19,346 nt of DNA from CAZRGV01 sp964599655 (GTDB taxonomy: Bacteria; Planctomycetota; Planctomycetia; Isosphaerales; Isosphaeraceae): assembly GCA_964599655.1 (NCBI GenBank), contig CAZRGV010000118.1, positions 1 to 19,346 of the forward strand. Direction: 5' to 3'. The translations under genes and the position numbers were made by a program. A model generated the notes under the pieces. That model did no database searches. It had not been told where the DNA came from and saw nothing but the letters and a program-made list of their open reading frames with translations. Positions 6,843-15,658 of the stretch are shown piece by piece; the stretch's first letter is position 1; each line of letters opens with the position of its first letter.

Positions 6843-9053
6843 TCAACGCCTCTGGAGCCGGTTGATCCGGGCCGCCTCGGTCTTGATGAATTCCACATCG
6901 AGGAACGGATCGGCCGAGATGCGCTGGAAGCGAACGGCGCCTCGACTGTCGATCAGGAACGTGCCGTGCAGCGGCTGATTCTCGAAGTCATCAAACGTCC
7001 GATATATCTTGAAAACTTTCATCTCGGGATCGGCCAGCAAGGGCATCGGGAACTTGATCTGGTCGTCGTTGTTCTTGAGCTTGCGGGTCGTCTCGAGGTC
7101 ATCGGTGCCGATGGCCACCAGCGCCGTGTTCAGTTTCTTGAGCGCCTCGATCTCCTTGCCGAAGACCTGAAGCTGCTGCATGCAGTGGGCGCACTGGCCT
7201 CCCAGGTAGAAGATCACGAGGACGTTTTCTCCCTTGTGATCGGCCAGGTTCCACGGCTTGCCGGTCGTATCGGTCAACGCGATCGGCTCGGCCTGGTAGG
7301 GCGACCACGTGAGCGGTCCCAGTGTGGTCAGGTCGATCCGGTTGGCCGACGCGTCGTCGGTCTCGGGCTCGACCACGGGGGGCGTCCAGCTCCCGTCCGC
7401 TTTCCACTGCGATACGATTGACTCCAAACGGCGGAAGACCGGCACGTCGCGATCGGCCTGACGAGCCAGGGTTTCGAGTTTGCGATACGCCTCCCGCGCC
7501 TCCTTGTCCTTACCAACCGCGTGCAGGACTTCCACCTGGCAGGCCAGCGGCGGAACCTGGTTCACGTTGTTGTCGACGGCCCTCTTCGCGAGGACCTCGG
7601 CCATTCCGAGGTTGCGTGCCGAAAGGTGCGCTCGGGCCAGGGCCTCGGGACGCATCCGCGTCGCCTTCCCGAAGCGGTCGAACGCCGATCCAATATCGCC
7701 GTTGAGCAGGGCCTGATACCCTTCGAGCTCGGCCAGTTCGGCGGCGCTGGTGATCCCCTTCGCCTTATCGCCGTCGAGGGCCCGAAGCGCGGCGATCTGC
7801 TCGGCGAGCTTCGCCTGATCTCCCTTGGCGGCATGAGCCAGACCCAGCGTGTACGCCCGCTCTCGACGTTCGAGAGGAATGTCCGACCAGTCGAGCGCCT
7901 CGCTGGTAACCGCGTCGATCAGATCGTCCCAGAGCTCGTAACGAACAAGCATCTCCGACCATCGGGCCCGTCCGCTTCGCTGGGAGGAGCCGCCGTCGTT
8001 CTTGCCGTTCTTCTGCGGGTCTCGAGGCTGCTCCACCAGGTCGCGGGCCACCGCGATGCCGTCATGAACCCGGCCGATGTGGCTGCAACTGGTCACATAC
8101 CACTGGTTGTTATGCGCATAGTTGTGGATCTCGAACGGCATGATCCGGTCGCGGGCCATCGAGGCATGATCGACGCGGGCCGAGGCTTCCTGCTGATAGG
8201 CGGCGTCGGCATAGCGCCTCAAGCCCGTATAGGTATGGCCCGGCATGTGCCAGGCGTGGGCGATTCCGGGCGCCGCCTTGCCGAACAGCGCGGCCGACTT
8301 CAGGGCCATTTCTGGCTTCACACCGTCCCAGAGGTGAATCCGATAATGGTGCATTCCCGGATGCATTGGCTCCGCCCGTTCGACCAACCGGAGCACTTCT
8401 TCGAGCGCCTGACGGCTGCCGATTCCGTCTCGGGCGTTCTGCCAGGCGACCATGACCATCCAGGATCGGGCTTCGAGGTCGTCGGGGAACTCCTGGACGA
8501 TCGTCTCGAGCCCGTTCAAATGCCCCTGGCGCCGGGCCTTGTCGTCGACCCCCTCGCGGTACGACGCGGCCATCGCGTCGAGATAAAGCCGCTCCCGACG
8601 GGTGAGCTTCGCCTTCGGATCAGCCGCCTTCTTCTGCGCTTCCTTGAGGAACCCCTTCGCCCGCTTGGCGTTGTTCACGTTCGCCATCGCCATGCCCCAG
8701 TAGGCCATGACGCAGTCCGGGTCGATCAGGGCCGCCTGCCGGAACGATCGCTCCGCCTCCAGGTAGTAGAACACATGGAGCTGCGCCACCCCTTGATTGA
8801 TGAACGCCTGGGCCTCGGGCTTCGAGGTCGAGACGGGAAAGTCGGCCTTGCCCATGCCAGGCAGCAGCACGGCCTTCTGCCGGGGACCATCGTCGAACGC
8901 CTCGCCGTGAATCGAGTGCCCGAACGCCGGCACCGCCGGGTTGGTCTCACTGGCCGACGCCGTCGGCTTGAGCGGCTCATCCGCGAGGCTCTGGGCCACC
9001 ACGCCCAGAACCGCGACAAAGGCCCCGCAACCGCCAAGTAACAACCCGCGCAT
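6843..9053 (-). CDS. secreted TPR protein fused to a thioredoxin-like (AhpC/TSA) domain
   Basis: A 736-residue exported fusion protein. Residues 1 to about 26 (MRGLLLGGCGAFVAVLG...SLA) form a signal peptide. Residues about 65-560 carry TPR-like helical repeats, for example EAERSFRQAALIDPDCVMAY. They include three histidine-rich blocks: HPGMHHYRIHLWDG (about 228-241), HAWHMPGH (about 266-273) and HNYAHNNQW (about 308-316). The last 150 residues or so are an AhpC/TSA thioredoxin fold with FYLGGQCAHC, a CXXC pair at C621 and C624, and the family end LHGTFLIDSRGAVRF. It is probably a periplasmic thiol-disulfide or peroxide-related protein; the substrate is unknown. The start at 9053 has GGAGA 7 nt upstream; in-frame ATGs at 9071 and 9080 precede the signal peptide and are less likely. 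The reaction is inferred from the CXXC alone. Confidence 0.88.
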   Translation of the reverse strand: MRGLLLGGCGAFVAVLGVVAQSLADEPLKPTASASETNPAVPAFGHSIHGEAFDDGPRQKAVLLPGMGKADFPVSTSKPEAQAFINQGVAQLHVFYYLEAERSFRQAALIDPDCVMAYWGMAMANVNNAKRAKGFLKEAQKKAADPKAKLTRRERLYLDAMAASYREGVDDKARRQGHLNGLETIVQEFPDDLEARSWMVMVAWQNARDGIGSRQALEEVLRLVERAEPMHPGMHHYRIHLWDGVKPEMALKSAALFGKAAPGIAHAWHMPGHTYTGLRRYADAAYQQEASARVDHASMARDRIMPFEIHNYAHNNQWYVTSCSHIGRVHDGIAVARDLVEQPRDPQKNGKNDGGSSQRSGRARWSEMLVRYELWDDLIDAVTSEALDWSDIPLERRERAYTLGLAHAAKGDQAKLAEQIAALRALDGDKAKGITSAAELAELEGYQALLNGDIGSAFDRFGKATRMRPEALARAHLSARNLGMAEVLAKRAVDNNVNQVPPLACQVEVLHAVGKDKEAREAYRKLETLARQADRDVPVFRRLESIVSQWKADGSWTPPVVEPETDDASANRIDLTTLGPLTWSPYQAEPIALTDTTGKPWNLADHKGENVLVIFYLGGQCAHCMQQLQVFGKEIEALKKLNTALVAIGTDDLETTRKLKNNDDQIKFPMPLLADPEMKVFKIYRTFDDFENQPLHGTFLIDSRGAVRFQRISADPFLDVEFIKTEAARINRLQRR

Positions 9054-9099
9054 CGGTGGGTCTCCGCTCATGGAGGGCATCGAGGAGTGCGCATCAAAT

Positions 9100-9142
9100 C
9101 AAAGGCTCGAGGGCCGGCCAGGCAAGCCGCCGGAGCCCTTTG
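9100..9142 (-). promoter_or_regulatory. hairpin between the CRTAC1-like and TPR-redoxin genes
   Basis: On the minus strand CAAAGGGCTC (9142-9133) pairs with GAGCCTTTG (9108-9100), one bulged base. A further CCGG/CCGG pairing lies in the loop. No clear T-run follows. It lies in the 202-bp spacer between the CRTAC1-like stop at 9256 and the start at 9053. It could be a weak terminator for the former or a leader structure of the latter. Confidence 0.4.
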
Positions 9143-9255
9143 AGGAGAGCGATCAAGTCCCCTGATCCTATTCGTCGCGATTCAAGAAATCCAGCCCCAG
9201 CACAACCGGAGAATCGCCACGCCACCGTCGGGGGCCTTGCCCGGCCGCTCGCCGA

Positions 9256-12190
9256 CTAGCGAGGCGCTTCAAACTCCGCCAGCGGTCGAGCAACAGCGTC
9301 CCCCTCGCGGACGTGATAACCCGCGTTGCTCTTAAGATCCGTGAACCGGTCCACCTGACCCGACGGCCATCGCACCTCGACCGACTCCACTCGATCCGCC
9401 TGGCCAAGGCCAAAGTGGAGCCTCGGGTCGCCGGCCGACTGGTAGCTGCCGCCTCCGGAACGCTCGGCCACTTGTCGGCGGCCGCCGGCTGTCACGGCCA
9501 CCCGGGCTCCGATCGCGTCACGATTCGAGCGGGTTCCCTCCAGGCGCAAGGTCAGGGAGTTTCCCCCCTCGCGTAGGGAAAGAGTGTANNNNNNNNNNGG
9601 TCCGGTTGTGGAAGTACGCGAGGGGGGAACGTTGTGCCAGAATCAACGCATCGATTCGTCCATCGTTGTCGAGATCGCCCGAGGCCAGGCCCCGTCCGAT
9701 GCGAAGCACGTTCCAGGGCTCGCCGGCATCGCTCGACACGTCCACCAGATGGCCGTCGCCGGTGCCGGCCAGCAGTTGCGCGGGCATGGCGTACGGATAA
9801 TAAGGCCGGTTGTCGTTGACATGCCCATTCGTCGAGATCAGGTCGAGCGCGCCGTCGTTGTTGAAGTCGAGAAAGGCCGTGCCGAAACCGAGCAAATACC
9901 GCGTCGCCAGGCCGAGTCCCGAGCTGGCCGTCCAGTCGGCGAACAGGCCGCCGCCGAGGTTGCGATACAGCGTCGACCCTTCTCCATAGAAGTTCGTCAC
10001 CAGCAGGTCGAGCTTGCCGTCCGCGTCGATATCGCCACAGGCCACGCCCATGCTGGCCTGGTAACCCCCCTCCGCGCTTCCCGAGGCCCCCGCCGTCAAG
10101 CCGATCTCCTCGAACCGGAAACCGCCGAGGTTGCGGAACAGGAAGTTCGCCGTGCCGTCGTTGGCCACGTACAGGTCGACCCGGCCATCATCGTCCAGGT
10201 CGGCCGCGACCACCCCCAGCCCCCGGCCATCCTGGTCCACAATGCCGGCCTCCTCGGTCACATCCACGAATCGACCACCGTCGTTGCGGAAGAGACGATC
10301 GGGCGCCGCCTCGACCTTGCTCGGGTCGCAGGAGAAAAACTCCCCCTTTTCGTTCTTGCACAGGACCGGGCGTTCGGGATCATAAATCATGTAGTGACAG
10401 ACATAAAGATCCAGGTCGCCGTCGTTGTCCAGGTCGGCGAAGGCGGCGGAGGTCGGATTGTCGCGCACGCCCGAAAGGCCGGCGACCTCGGTCACATCCT
10501 CGAACGTGCCGTCCCCTCGATTGCGATAAAGGGCGTACGACCGGAGCCGCGTCACGAACAGGTCGGGATGGCCGTCGTTGTCCACGTCACCCACCGTCAC
10601 GCCGAGCCCGTAGCCCCGAGGCATCACTGAGAGGCCCGCCGCCTCGGTCACGTCGTCGAACGTCCCGTTGCCCCGGTTCCGGAACAGGCGGTCCCCCTCC
10701 CGAGGTCGGCTCGGATCGTCCTGAAGCGGCCCGCCTTGAACGACGTACACATCCAGCCAACCATCGCCGTCGAAGTCGAGGACCGCCACACCTCCCGACA
10801 TCGTTTCGGGAAGCTCGTGCCGCGACGTCTCCCCGTTGTCGAACGTGAACCGAAGGCCCGCCGCCTCCGCGTCATCCGCGAAAGCCGGTCTCGCTCCCAG
10901 CAACCCGTCCACCGATCCCGCCGGGGCTTCGCGGGGCACCGTCGGTCGAAGATCCGCCAGCACATCGGCCAGCGTTCTCTCATCCTTCACGCCTAAAGCC
11001 GTCGAACGGTCGAGCATGGCCAGCGCGCGACCGGTCGACGTCGCATCCTCCGGCTTCGCCTTGGAAAGGATGTCCCAGGCATCGGCCTCGAATCGCCGGC
11101 CGAGCGACCGGGCGATCGTCGAAAGCTCGCTCGCCTTCGCCATCAGGTCGCCGTCGAGAAGCAACTTGCGAAACCGGTCCTTGGCCCGATCAATCGCGGT
11201 TTTCTTCTTATGAAATTGTCCCGCTTTCTCGATTTCGCCGGCCTCTCCGGCCAGCGCCGCCAGGCGCTCCAGGGCGATGGCTCGCCCTGGGTCCTGTTCG
11301 GCCAGGGTCGTGAGCGCCGTCCGCTCGGCCTGCCGGTTCCCCCCCTGCCCGATCAGCCACGCGCGGATGGCCAGGATCTCGGCGGGTTCCAGTCGATCGG
11401 CCGAAACGTGTGGCAGGGCGCGCCAGGCGTCATCGACCTTCTCGGCCGCGACAGACAGGTCGAGCCTCATCCGCCAGATCGCCGGATCATCGGGGCGACG
11501 CTCCTGGCAGCGGTCGAGCCACTGTCTCGCCTCGTCGAACTTCCCGGTCAGAATGGCCAGCCTGGCCTTCCCAAGCCAGACGCGATCGTCCTTCGGGTCG
11601 GCATGTTCGAGTGCGTAGCCCCACGCCTCGATCGGCATCGGCGAGTTGTCCAGCAGCCAGAGCTCCTTCAAATCCGCCGCCGGGTCGGACGAATCCGACA
11701 ACGAGGCCCGGATCGCCCGGGCGACGTCGTCGAACCGCCCCTCGAACCGGTAGAGCCGGATCAGGGCTCGTTGCAACTCGTACGCATCGTCGCCCGAGCC
11801 GGCCCGGGGCACAGCGTCCACCAGCACCGCCTCAGCCTCGGAATAGCGGCCGCTGTTGAGCAACTCCGTCGCCCGGAGCGCCGCCGCTTTCGAGGCGAAC
11901 GGACTGTCGGCCGGTACGCGGGCCCACGCGTCGATCGCCTCGTTGAAGTGGCCCGTCTCCCGCTCGCAGACGCCGAGCCGGAACAGCACCTCGCCATCGC
12001 CCGGCCAGCGATTGACAAGGCCGAGCAATCGTTTGCGAGCCAAATGAACATAGCCCGACTCGAACTCGCGAACCGCCTCCGCCAGCTCCGAGCGATACTG
12101 ACTCCGCTCGAACGACCAGTAGGCCCAGCCGATGCCCGCCAAGCCCATCGCCACCAGCACCAGAACGATCGCCACCCAGAGCCAACGCAT
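9256..12190 (-). CDS. membrane-anchored TPR / FG-GAP / ASPIC-UnbV protein (CRTAC1-like)
   Basis: A very large envelope protein of about 977 residues. Residues 1-27 (MRWLWVAIVLVLVAMGLAG...) are an N-terminal membrane anchor or uncleaved signal. Residues about 35-400 are TPR-like repeats. From about 440 a CRTAC1-type propeller follows, carrying seven acidic DxDxDG-type calcium-binding loops: DFDGDGWLD, DVDNDGHPD, DLDNDGDLD, DLDDDGRVD, DIDADGKLD, DFNNDGALD and DLDNDGRID. The C-terminus is an ASPIC/UnbV domain (LTLRLEGTRSNRDAIGARV...RWPSGQVDRF). A 10-N gap (9589-9598) with adapter-derived and fold-back sequence beside it shifts the frame just before that domain; I read this as one intact gene. 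ATG 12190 has GAGGA about 9 nt upstream. It starts 26 bp after the TPR gene's stop, so the two are cotranscribed. It may bind Ca2+ and act in surface adhesion or protein scaffolding (inference). Confidence 0.87.
9561..9629. other. mis-assembled junction: adapter remnant, N gap and fold-back repeat
   Basis: Bases 9573-9588 (GTAGGGAAAGAGTGTA) are identical to 16 bases of the Illumina universal adapter reverse complement. They end exactly at the ten-N gap (9589-9598). Just before, TTCCCCCCTCGCGTA (9561-9575) is repeated in inverted orientation on the other side of the gap at 9615-9629. The bases from about 9561 to the gap are therefore probably not genomic in this position. This explains the frame break in the CRTAC1-like gene. 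Confidence 0.85.
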
Positions 12191-12216
12191 GCACGTTCCT
12201 CGATCGTTGCTCCCCT

Positions 12217-13524
12217 TCAACGGGGCGAGCCCAACGCCCCGTTGTTGGTGTGGCTCGTCGCCTGGAGTCGGTAGAAGTTGGCCAGACCGGTCTCGCCCCG
12301 CTTCTCATGATACGCGGCCAGCAAGCGATTGGCCTCGACATGCCCCGGATCGCGGGCCAGGACCGTCCTCGTCCAGCGCACCCCCTGGGCCTCCTGCCCG
12401 TGGTCGAACATCCAACGGGCAATCTCCAGCCGGAGCTCGGGGTTGTCGGGGTCCTTGTTGAACGCCTCCTGCACCTTGACCAGCCGGGCCTCATCCGCCC
12501 GCAGCCGGGCCGAGGTCTCCTGCGCCTTCCGAGCCTCGTCCGCCCGGCCCAAATGACTCAGTGCCAGGCTCCGGCGATAGTGGGCCTCCGAGTCGTACGC
12601 ATGGAGCGCGAGAACCCGGTCGAGCCGCTCCAGCGCCGACGTGTCGGCCCCCCGGTTCATGTCCACGACGGCCCGCTCCTTGAGGACCTCGGGATCGTCG
12701 GGCGCGATCGCGAGGGCTCGGTCGAGGTAACCCGCCGCCGCGTCGACCTTTCCCAGCAGCAACGCCGCACGACCCGCTCCCACGAGCCCAGCCGGATCGT
12801 CGGGGTTCTTGGCGAGGTAGAGGGCGTATTGCTCGGCGGCCTCGGCCGGTCGGTTCGACTCCCGGAGCGCGTCGGCCAGGCCGAGCCGGGCCTTCGACAG
12901 TTCCGGATCGCGTTTCAACGCCTCGCGATAATGGCTGGCCGCCGCGGCGGGTCCGGCGTTCGTCCGCCGGTCGATCTCGGTCATCCAGAGGTACGGCTTC
13001 GGGTCGTCGGGCGCGTCCTGGGTCCATCGATCCAGCACGATCGACGCCAGACGCATCCGGTAGCTCGACAGGAAGATCCGCGCCAGCGCCTCGTCGACCT
13101 CGGGGTCCGGCTCTTTCGACCGCTCGCGGACCCCAACCAACAGCGGCTCGGCCTCCGACAGACGTCCCGATCGGACGAGCAAGAGCCCCCGCAACCGATC
13201 GACCCGATTCTCATCGAGGCCCAGCGATCGGGCTCGCTGGAGCGCCTGCTCGGCCTCTCGGGGCTGGTTCTCCGCCAGCGTCAGTCGGGCTTGACAATAA
13301 TGGGCTTCGGCCGAGTTCGGACGAGCCCGAAGCCAGCGATCGAGCGGGGCCTTTGCTTCATCGAGTCGGCCGGACCCGATCGCCTCACGAACCAAACGCG
13401 CATCGCGACGTACCGCGACCTCCCCGCTGATCCCGACACCGAGCGCGATCAGCAAACCCAGGGCGAGCACGGCCAGACCGATCCGGACCAGCCGTCTTCC
13501 GGACCTCAATGGGCCAGCGGGCAC
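12217..13524 (-). CDS. membrane-anchored tetratricopeptide repeat protein
   Basis: About 435 residues. A short basic N-terminus (PLRSGRRLVR) and one hydrophobic helix (IGLAVLALGLLIALGVGIS, about 14-33) anchor it in the membrane. The rest is tandem TPR units over about 45-420, with recurring family features such as DPELSKARLGLADALRESNRPAEAAEQY and DDPEVLKERAVVDMN. No catalytic domain is visible, so it is probably a protein-protein scaffold on the outer face of the inner membrane. I chose the GTG at 13524 because GAGGT lies about 7 nt upstream. The frame is open to a TTG at 13590, but GAGGAG there is only one base away from it. It ends 26 bp before the CRTAC1-like gene, which has the same anchor-plus-TPR layout; the two probably act together (inference). 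Confidence 0.85.
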   Translation of the reverse strand: MPAGPLRSGRRLVRIGLAVLALGLLIALGVGISGEVAVRRDARLVREAIGSGRLDEAKAPLDRWLRARPNSAEAHYCQARLTLAENQPREAEQALQRARSLGLDENRVDRLRGLLLVRSGRLSEAEPLLVGVRERSKEPDPEVDEALARIFLSSYRMRLASIVLDRWTQDAPDDPKPYLWMTEIDRRTNAGPAAAASHYREALKRDPELSKARLGLADALRESNRPAEAAEQYALYLAKNPDDPAGLVGAGRAALLLGKVDAAAGYLDRALAIAPDDPEVLKERAVVDMNRGADTSALERLDRVLALHAYDSEAHYRRSLALSHLGRADEARKAQETSARLRADEARLVKVQEAFNKDPDNPELRLEIARWMFDHGQEAQGVRWTRTVLARDPGHVEANRLLAAYHEKRGETGLANFYRLQATSHTNNGALGSPR

Positions 13525-13622
13525 GCGCGCGACCTCACAACCGAACGCCCTGGATCCGTCGTCTTTCGTTGGGAGGGCTCCGCCAACCAAACTCCTCGCG
13601 GCCCAGGAAAATCGGCGGCCAT

Positions 13623-13653
13623 CTTGTAGGGTGGGCGATGCTCACCCTACAAG
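13623..13653. repeat. palindromic intergenic repeat, GTAGGGTG family, copy 1
   Basis: CTTGTAGGGTG (13623-13633) and CACCCTACAAG (13643-13653) form perfect 11-bp arms, extended inward by GC and one wobble pair to a 3-nt loop. It lies 25 bp after the lipoprotein stop. No T-run follows in either direction. The core recurs at 15456-15526 and, in shortened form, at 15659-15683. Confidence 0.75.
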
Positions 13654-13678
13654 AAAAACCTTCTCGGCCGATTTCGCC

Positions 13679-13906
13679 TTACTTGGCGGGCTCTGCCTTC
13701 GAAGCATCCTCCGCCGCGGCCTTCTTCGAAGCGGCGGCCGCTTTCGCCTGATCGCTTGGGCTGAAACTGAACGGCTTGGCCGCCGGGCTGTAATCCTTTG
13801 ACATGTCGACGTTCTTGGGCACGCCCTCGGGAATTTTCGAGCCGCAACCCACAAGCCCGCCCGCGACCAGTCCCAACATCAACCATCGACGAACAAGGTT
13901 CCGCAT
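13679..13906 (-). CDS. small lipoprotein next to the DUF1559 gene
   Basis: A 75-residue putative lipoprotein. The signal sequence MRNLVRRWLMLGLVAGG is followed by the lipobox LVGC, which places the lipidated cysteine at residue 21. The mature part is short and low in complexity: a KIPEGVPKNVDMSKDYSPAAKPF stretch and then an Ala/Lys-rich tail (AKAAAASKKAAAEDASKAEPAK) that ends in charged residues. No enzymatic domain is visible. Small lipoproteins downstream of DUF1559 genes are common in planctomycetes; this one is unusually short and lacks a carboxypeptidase-regulatory-like domain. The ATG at 13906 has GAGGGG about 11 nt upstream, and the lipobox position confirms the start. A hairpin separates it from the DUF1559 gene. 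Confidence 0.82.
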   Translation of the reverse strand: MRNLVRRWLMLGLVAGGLVGCGSKIPEGVPKNVDMSKDYSPAAKPFSFSPSDQAKAAAASKKAAAEDASKAEPAK

Positions 13907-13964
13907 GGAATTCAAAACCCCTCGCTGTGTTCCGATTCGAATCGAGAGCCGCCCAACGATACAA

Positions 13965-13994
13965 GCCGGCTTGGCGCGTCGGCGCCAGGCCGGC
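13965..13994. terminator. stem-loop between the DUF1559 and lipoprotein genes (partial terminator?)
   Basis: GCCGGCTTGGCGC (13965-13977) pairs with GCGCCAGGCCGGC (13982-13994): 13 bp with one wobble (T-G on the plus strand, C-A on the minus) and a 4-nt loop. On the minus strand it is followed by TTGTATCGTT; on the plus strand by ATTTTCC. It lies 82 bp after the DUF1559 stop and could cut transcription short before the lipoprotein and the TPR genes. Confidence 0.55.
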
Positions 13995-14076
13995 ATTTTC
14001 CCCGATCGATCCCGGCCGCGCAGGCAACCGGGATGGGTCGGAAGAGGAGAGCAACGAGGAGGTCAACCAGGAATCC

Positions 14077-15192
14077 TCATTGCCACTGATCGGCGCTGAT
14101 CACTTCCTTGCCGTTCCGAGTGCCGAGGGCCCACCAGACCGTCGGCGCGACTGTGTCCTTGACGAAGTGGACCGAGCCGTCGGTCATGCAGACATTGACC
14201 CCGCCGGGGTGGTCGCTCGTGGCCGTGATCATCGTGGCGGCGCCGCCCCAGGGGTTCGGCGTGACGTCCTGTTGGTTCCAGCACGAGTGACCATTGGGCG
14301 TCATGTAGTGCGTGTACGCCGAGTTCGACGTGTGCCACGGATACGCCAGCGACCAGTGCGCGCCGCTGAGGTACGTGCCCGACGAGCTGAGCGTCCCTGG
14401 AATCCCCTTGCAGACACCGATCGCTTGCAGCGCCAGTCCCGCATTGCCGGTGTTGTAGGACGCCGTGTAGCTCACGGGGTAAATGCCGCGCTTGCCGTCG
14501 GGCGAGCCGGGCGTCACTGTGGGATTGCCCGGAATGCCGAGCAGTTTCTCGCTGAAGAGGGCGGTGTTCGACGTGCCGTCGCGGACCTGCGTGAAGCCGA
14601 AGTAGCCGAGGTTCGCGTCGCGACCCCACCAGGCCTGGGGATAGTTTGTGAAGTTCTGGACGATCGTCCCGCTCCACATCTTGATTGTGCCAGGACCGCC
14701 GTGGTTGCCGTGGTAGCTGTTGGCGCCCCAGGGATCGGCCGGCCGCTCACCGATGGTATCCGATGGGCAGAGCAGAATGCCGAGTTGCGAGAAGCCGACC
14801 GTGTAGTTCGGCTGCTGGTCGGCGCCTTGATTGAAGTTGTAGGAGTCGTACATCGGCTGCTGCTCGAGCTCGGGCAACAGCGACACCGTCCAGCTCGCGT
14901 TCCAGCCCCAGCCGCTGCCGCCATTCGAAGGCGGGCAGCACGAGCCCCATGCCGCGCCGAGGAACACCCCGTCGGCCGGAAGGGCGTTGTACTTCGTGTG
15001 ATAACCGTGTGTAGCCAACCCCAGTTGCTTGAGGTTGTTCGTGCACTGGGCCCGTCTCGCCGCCTCGCGAGCCGACTGCACCGCCGGCAGCAACAGGGCG
15101 ATCAGGACACCGATGATGGCGATAACCACGAGGAGTTCAATCAGCGTGAACCCTCGGCGCGAACGCGCACGCCCGCCTGTGCGTCGGATCAT
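14077..15192 (-). CDS. DUF1559 domain-containing protein with type IV pilin-like N-terminus
   Basis: A 371-residue secreted pseudopilin-like protein of the planctomycete DUF1559 group. The N-terminus RRGFTLIELLVVIAIIGVLIALLLPAV is a type III prepilin signal. Cleavage is expected between G and F, and the hydrophobic helix continues into the first long alpha-helix (AREAARRAQCTNNLKQLGLA), as in type II secretion pseudopilins. The long C-terminal domain contains YLSGAHW, DHPGGVNVCMTDGSVHFV and WWALGTRNGKEVIS, the DUF1559 hallmark end. It contains several Cys (for example GSCCPPS), possibly disulfide-bonded. The ATG at 15192 has AAGGA about 10 nt upstream and starts the signal sequence. It probably assembles on or is displayed at the cell surface (inference). 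It is the first gene of a minus-strand cluster with the lipoprotein and two TPR proteins. Confidence 0.93.
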   Translation of the reverse strand: MIRRTGGRARSRRGFTLIELLVVIAIIGVLIALLLPAVQSAREAARRAQCTNNLKQLGLATHGYHTKYNALPADGVFLGAAWGSCCPPSNGGSGWGWNASWTVSLLPELEQQPMYDSYNFNQGADQQPNYTVGFSQLGILLCPSDTIGERPADPWGANSYHGNHGGPGTIKMWSGTIVQNFTNYPQAWWGRDANLGYFGFTQVRDGTSNTALFSEKLLGIPGNPTVTPGSPDGKRGIYPVSYTASYNTGNAGLALQAIGVCKGIPGTLSSSGTYLSGAHWSLAYPWHTSNSAYTHYMTPNGHSCWNQQDVTPNPWGGAATMITATSDHPGGVNVCMTDGSVHFVKDTVAPTVWWALGTRNGKEVISADQWQ

Positions 15193-15242
15193 GGAACTCG
15201 ATCCTTGACGTGAAAGAAGGAAAAGAGAATTCCCGAAACGCG

Positions 15243-15266
15243 GATTCTGGTGCCTCTTCCAGAATC
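15243..15266. promoter_or_regulatory. inverted repeat in the DUF1559 leader
   Basis: GATTCTGG (15243-15250) and CCAGAATC (15259-15266) are perfect 8-bp arms with an 8-bp spacer, 51-74 bp upstream of the DUF1559 start. It could be an operator for a dimeric regulator or an RNA hairpin in the leader. No known motif was recognised. Confidence 0.5.
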
Positions 15267-15455
15267 GACTCCATCCACTCCTAATTCGGAATCGGCTCGA
15301 TTGCAAAAGAATTTTTCACCGAAATCCTGTCTGCCCTGCCCGAAATCAACACAAACTCTTCATCACTCGCCAGATTCCTCATCGATCGATGGACGGGCCA
15401 CGACGGGCGATCACGGCGTGGCGTCTCATCCGGAATCACCCGAATCCGTTGCCGG

Positions 15456-15526
15456 TTGTAGGGTGGTGACCGCCGCCCGAACCCCTTGCAGCAACGGAAG
15501 ATCGGTGGGCCCTGCCTACCCTCCAA
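15456..15526. repeat. palindromic intergenic repeat, GTAGGGTG family, copy 2
   Basis: TTGTAGGGTGG (15456-15466) faces CCTACCCTCCAA (15515-15526), with one mismatch and one extra base. The intervening 48 bp are GC-rich. The left arm is the same sequence as the arm of the repeat at 13623-13653. Confidence 0.55.
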
Positions 15527-15658
15527 GAAACGGGCCTTCCTGGCGATTCCGTATCATTTTCCACAAGCACGTGTTGCGTCTCGCGACCACCCCAACAAGA
15601 CGGCGGAAGTCGTCCCTTAGTGTAAGCTCCGTCAACCAATCGTCTAGAGTCGCGAGGA

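Noticed and set aside
7521..9041. A 506-codon plus-strand frame opposite the TPR-redoxin gene
   Set aside because: The minus strand carries TPR and thioredoxin motifs with a signal peptide; the plus frame shows none and is an antisense shadow.
9518..9588. Alternative C-terminus of the CRTAC1-like protein read straight through the N gap
   Set aside because: The residues (HSFPTRGGKLPDL...) match nothing in the family and include adapter-derived sequence; the ASPIC/UnbV domain is in the other frame.
11210..13629. Long open frames on the plus strand opposite the TPR and CRTAC1-like genes
   Set aside because: They are Arg/Pro-rich, contain no recognisable domain and mirror the third-position GC bias of the real minus-strand genes.
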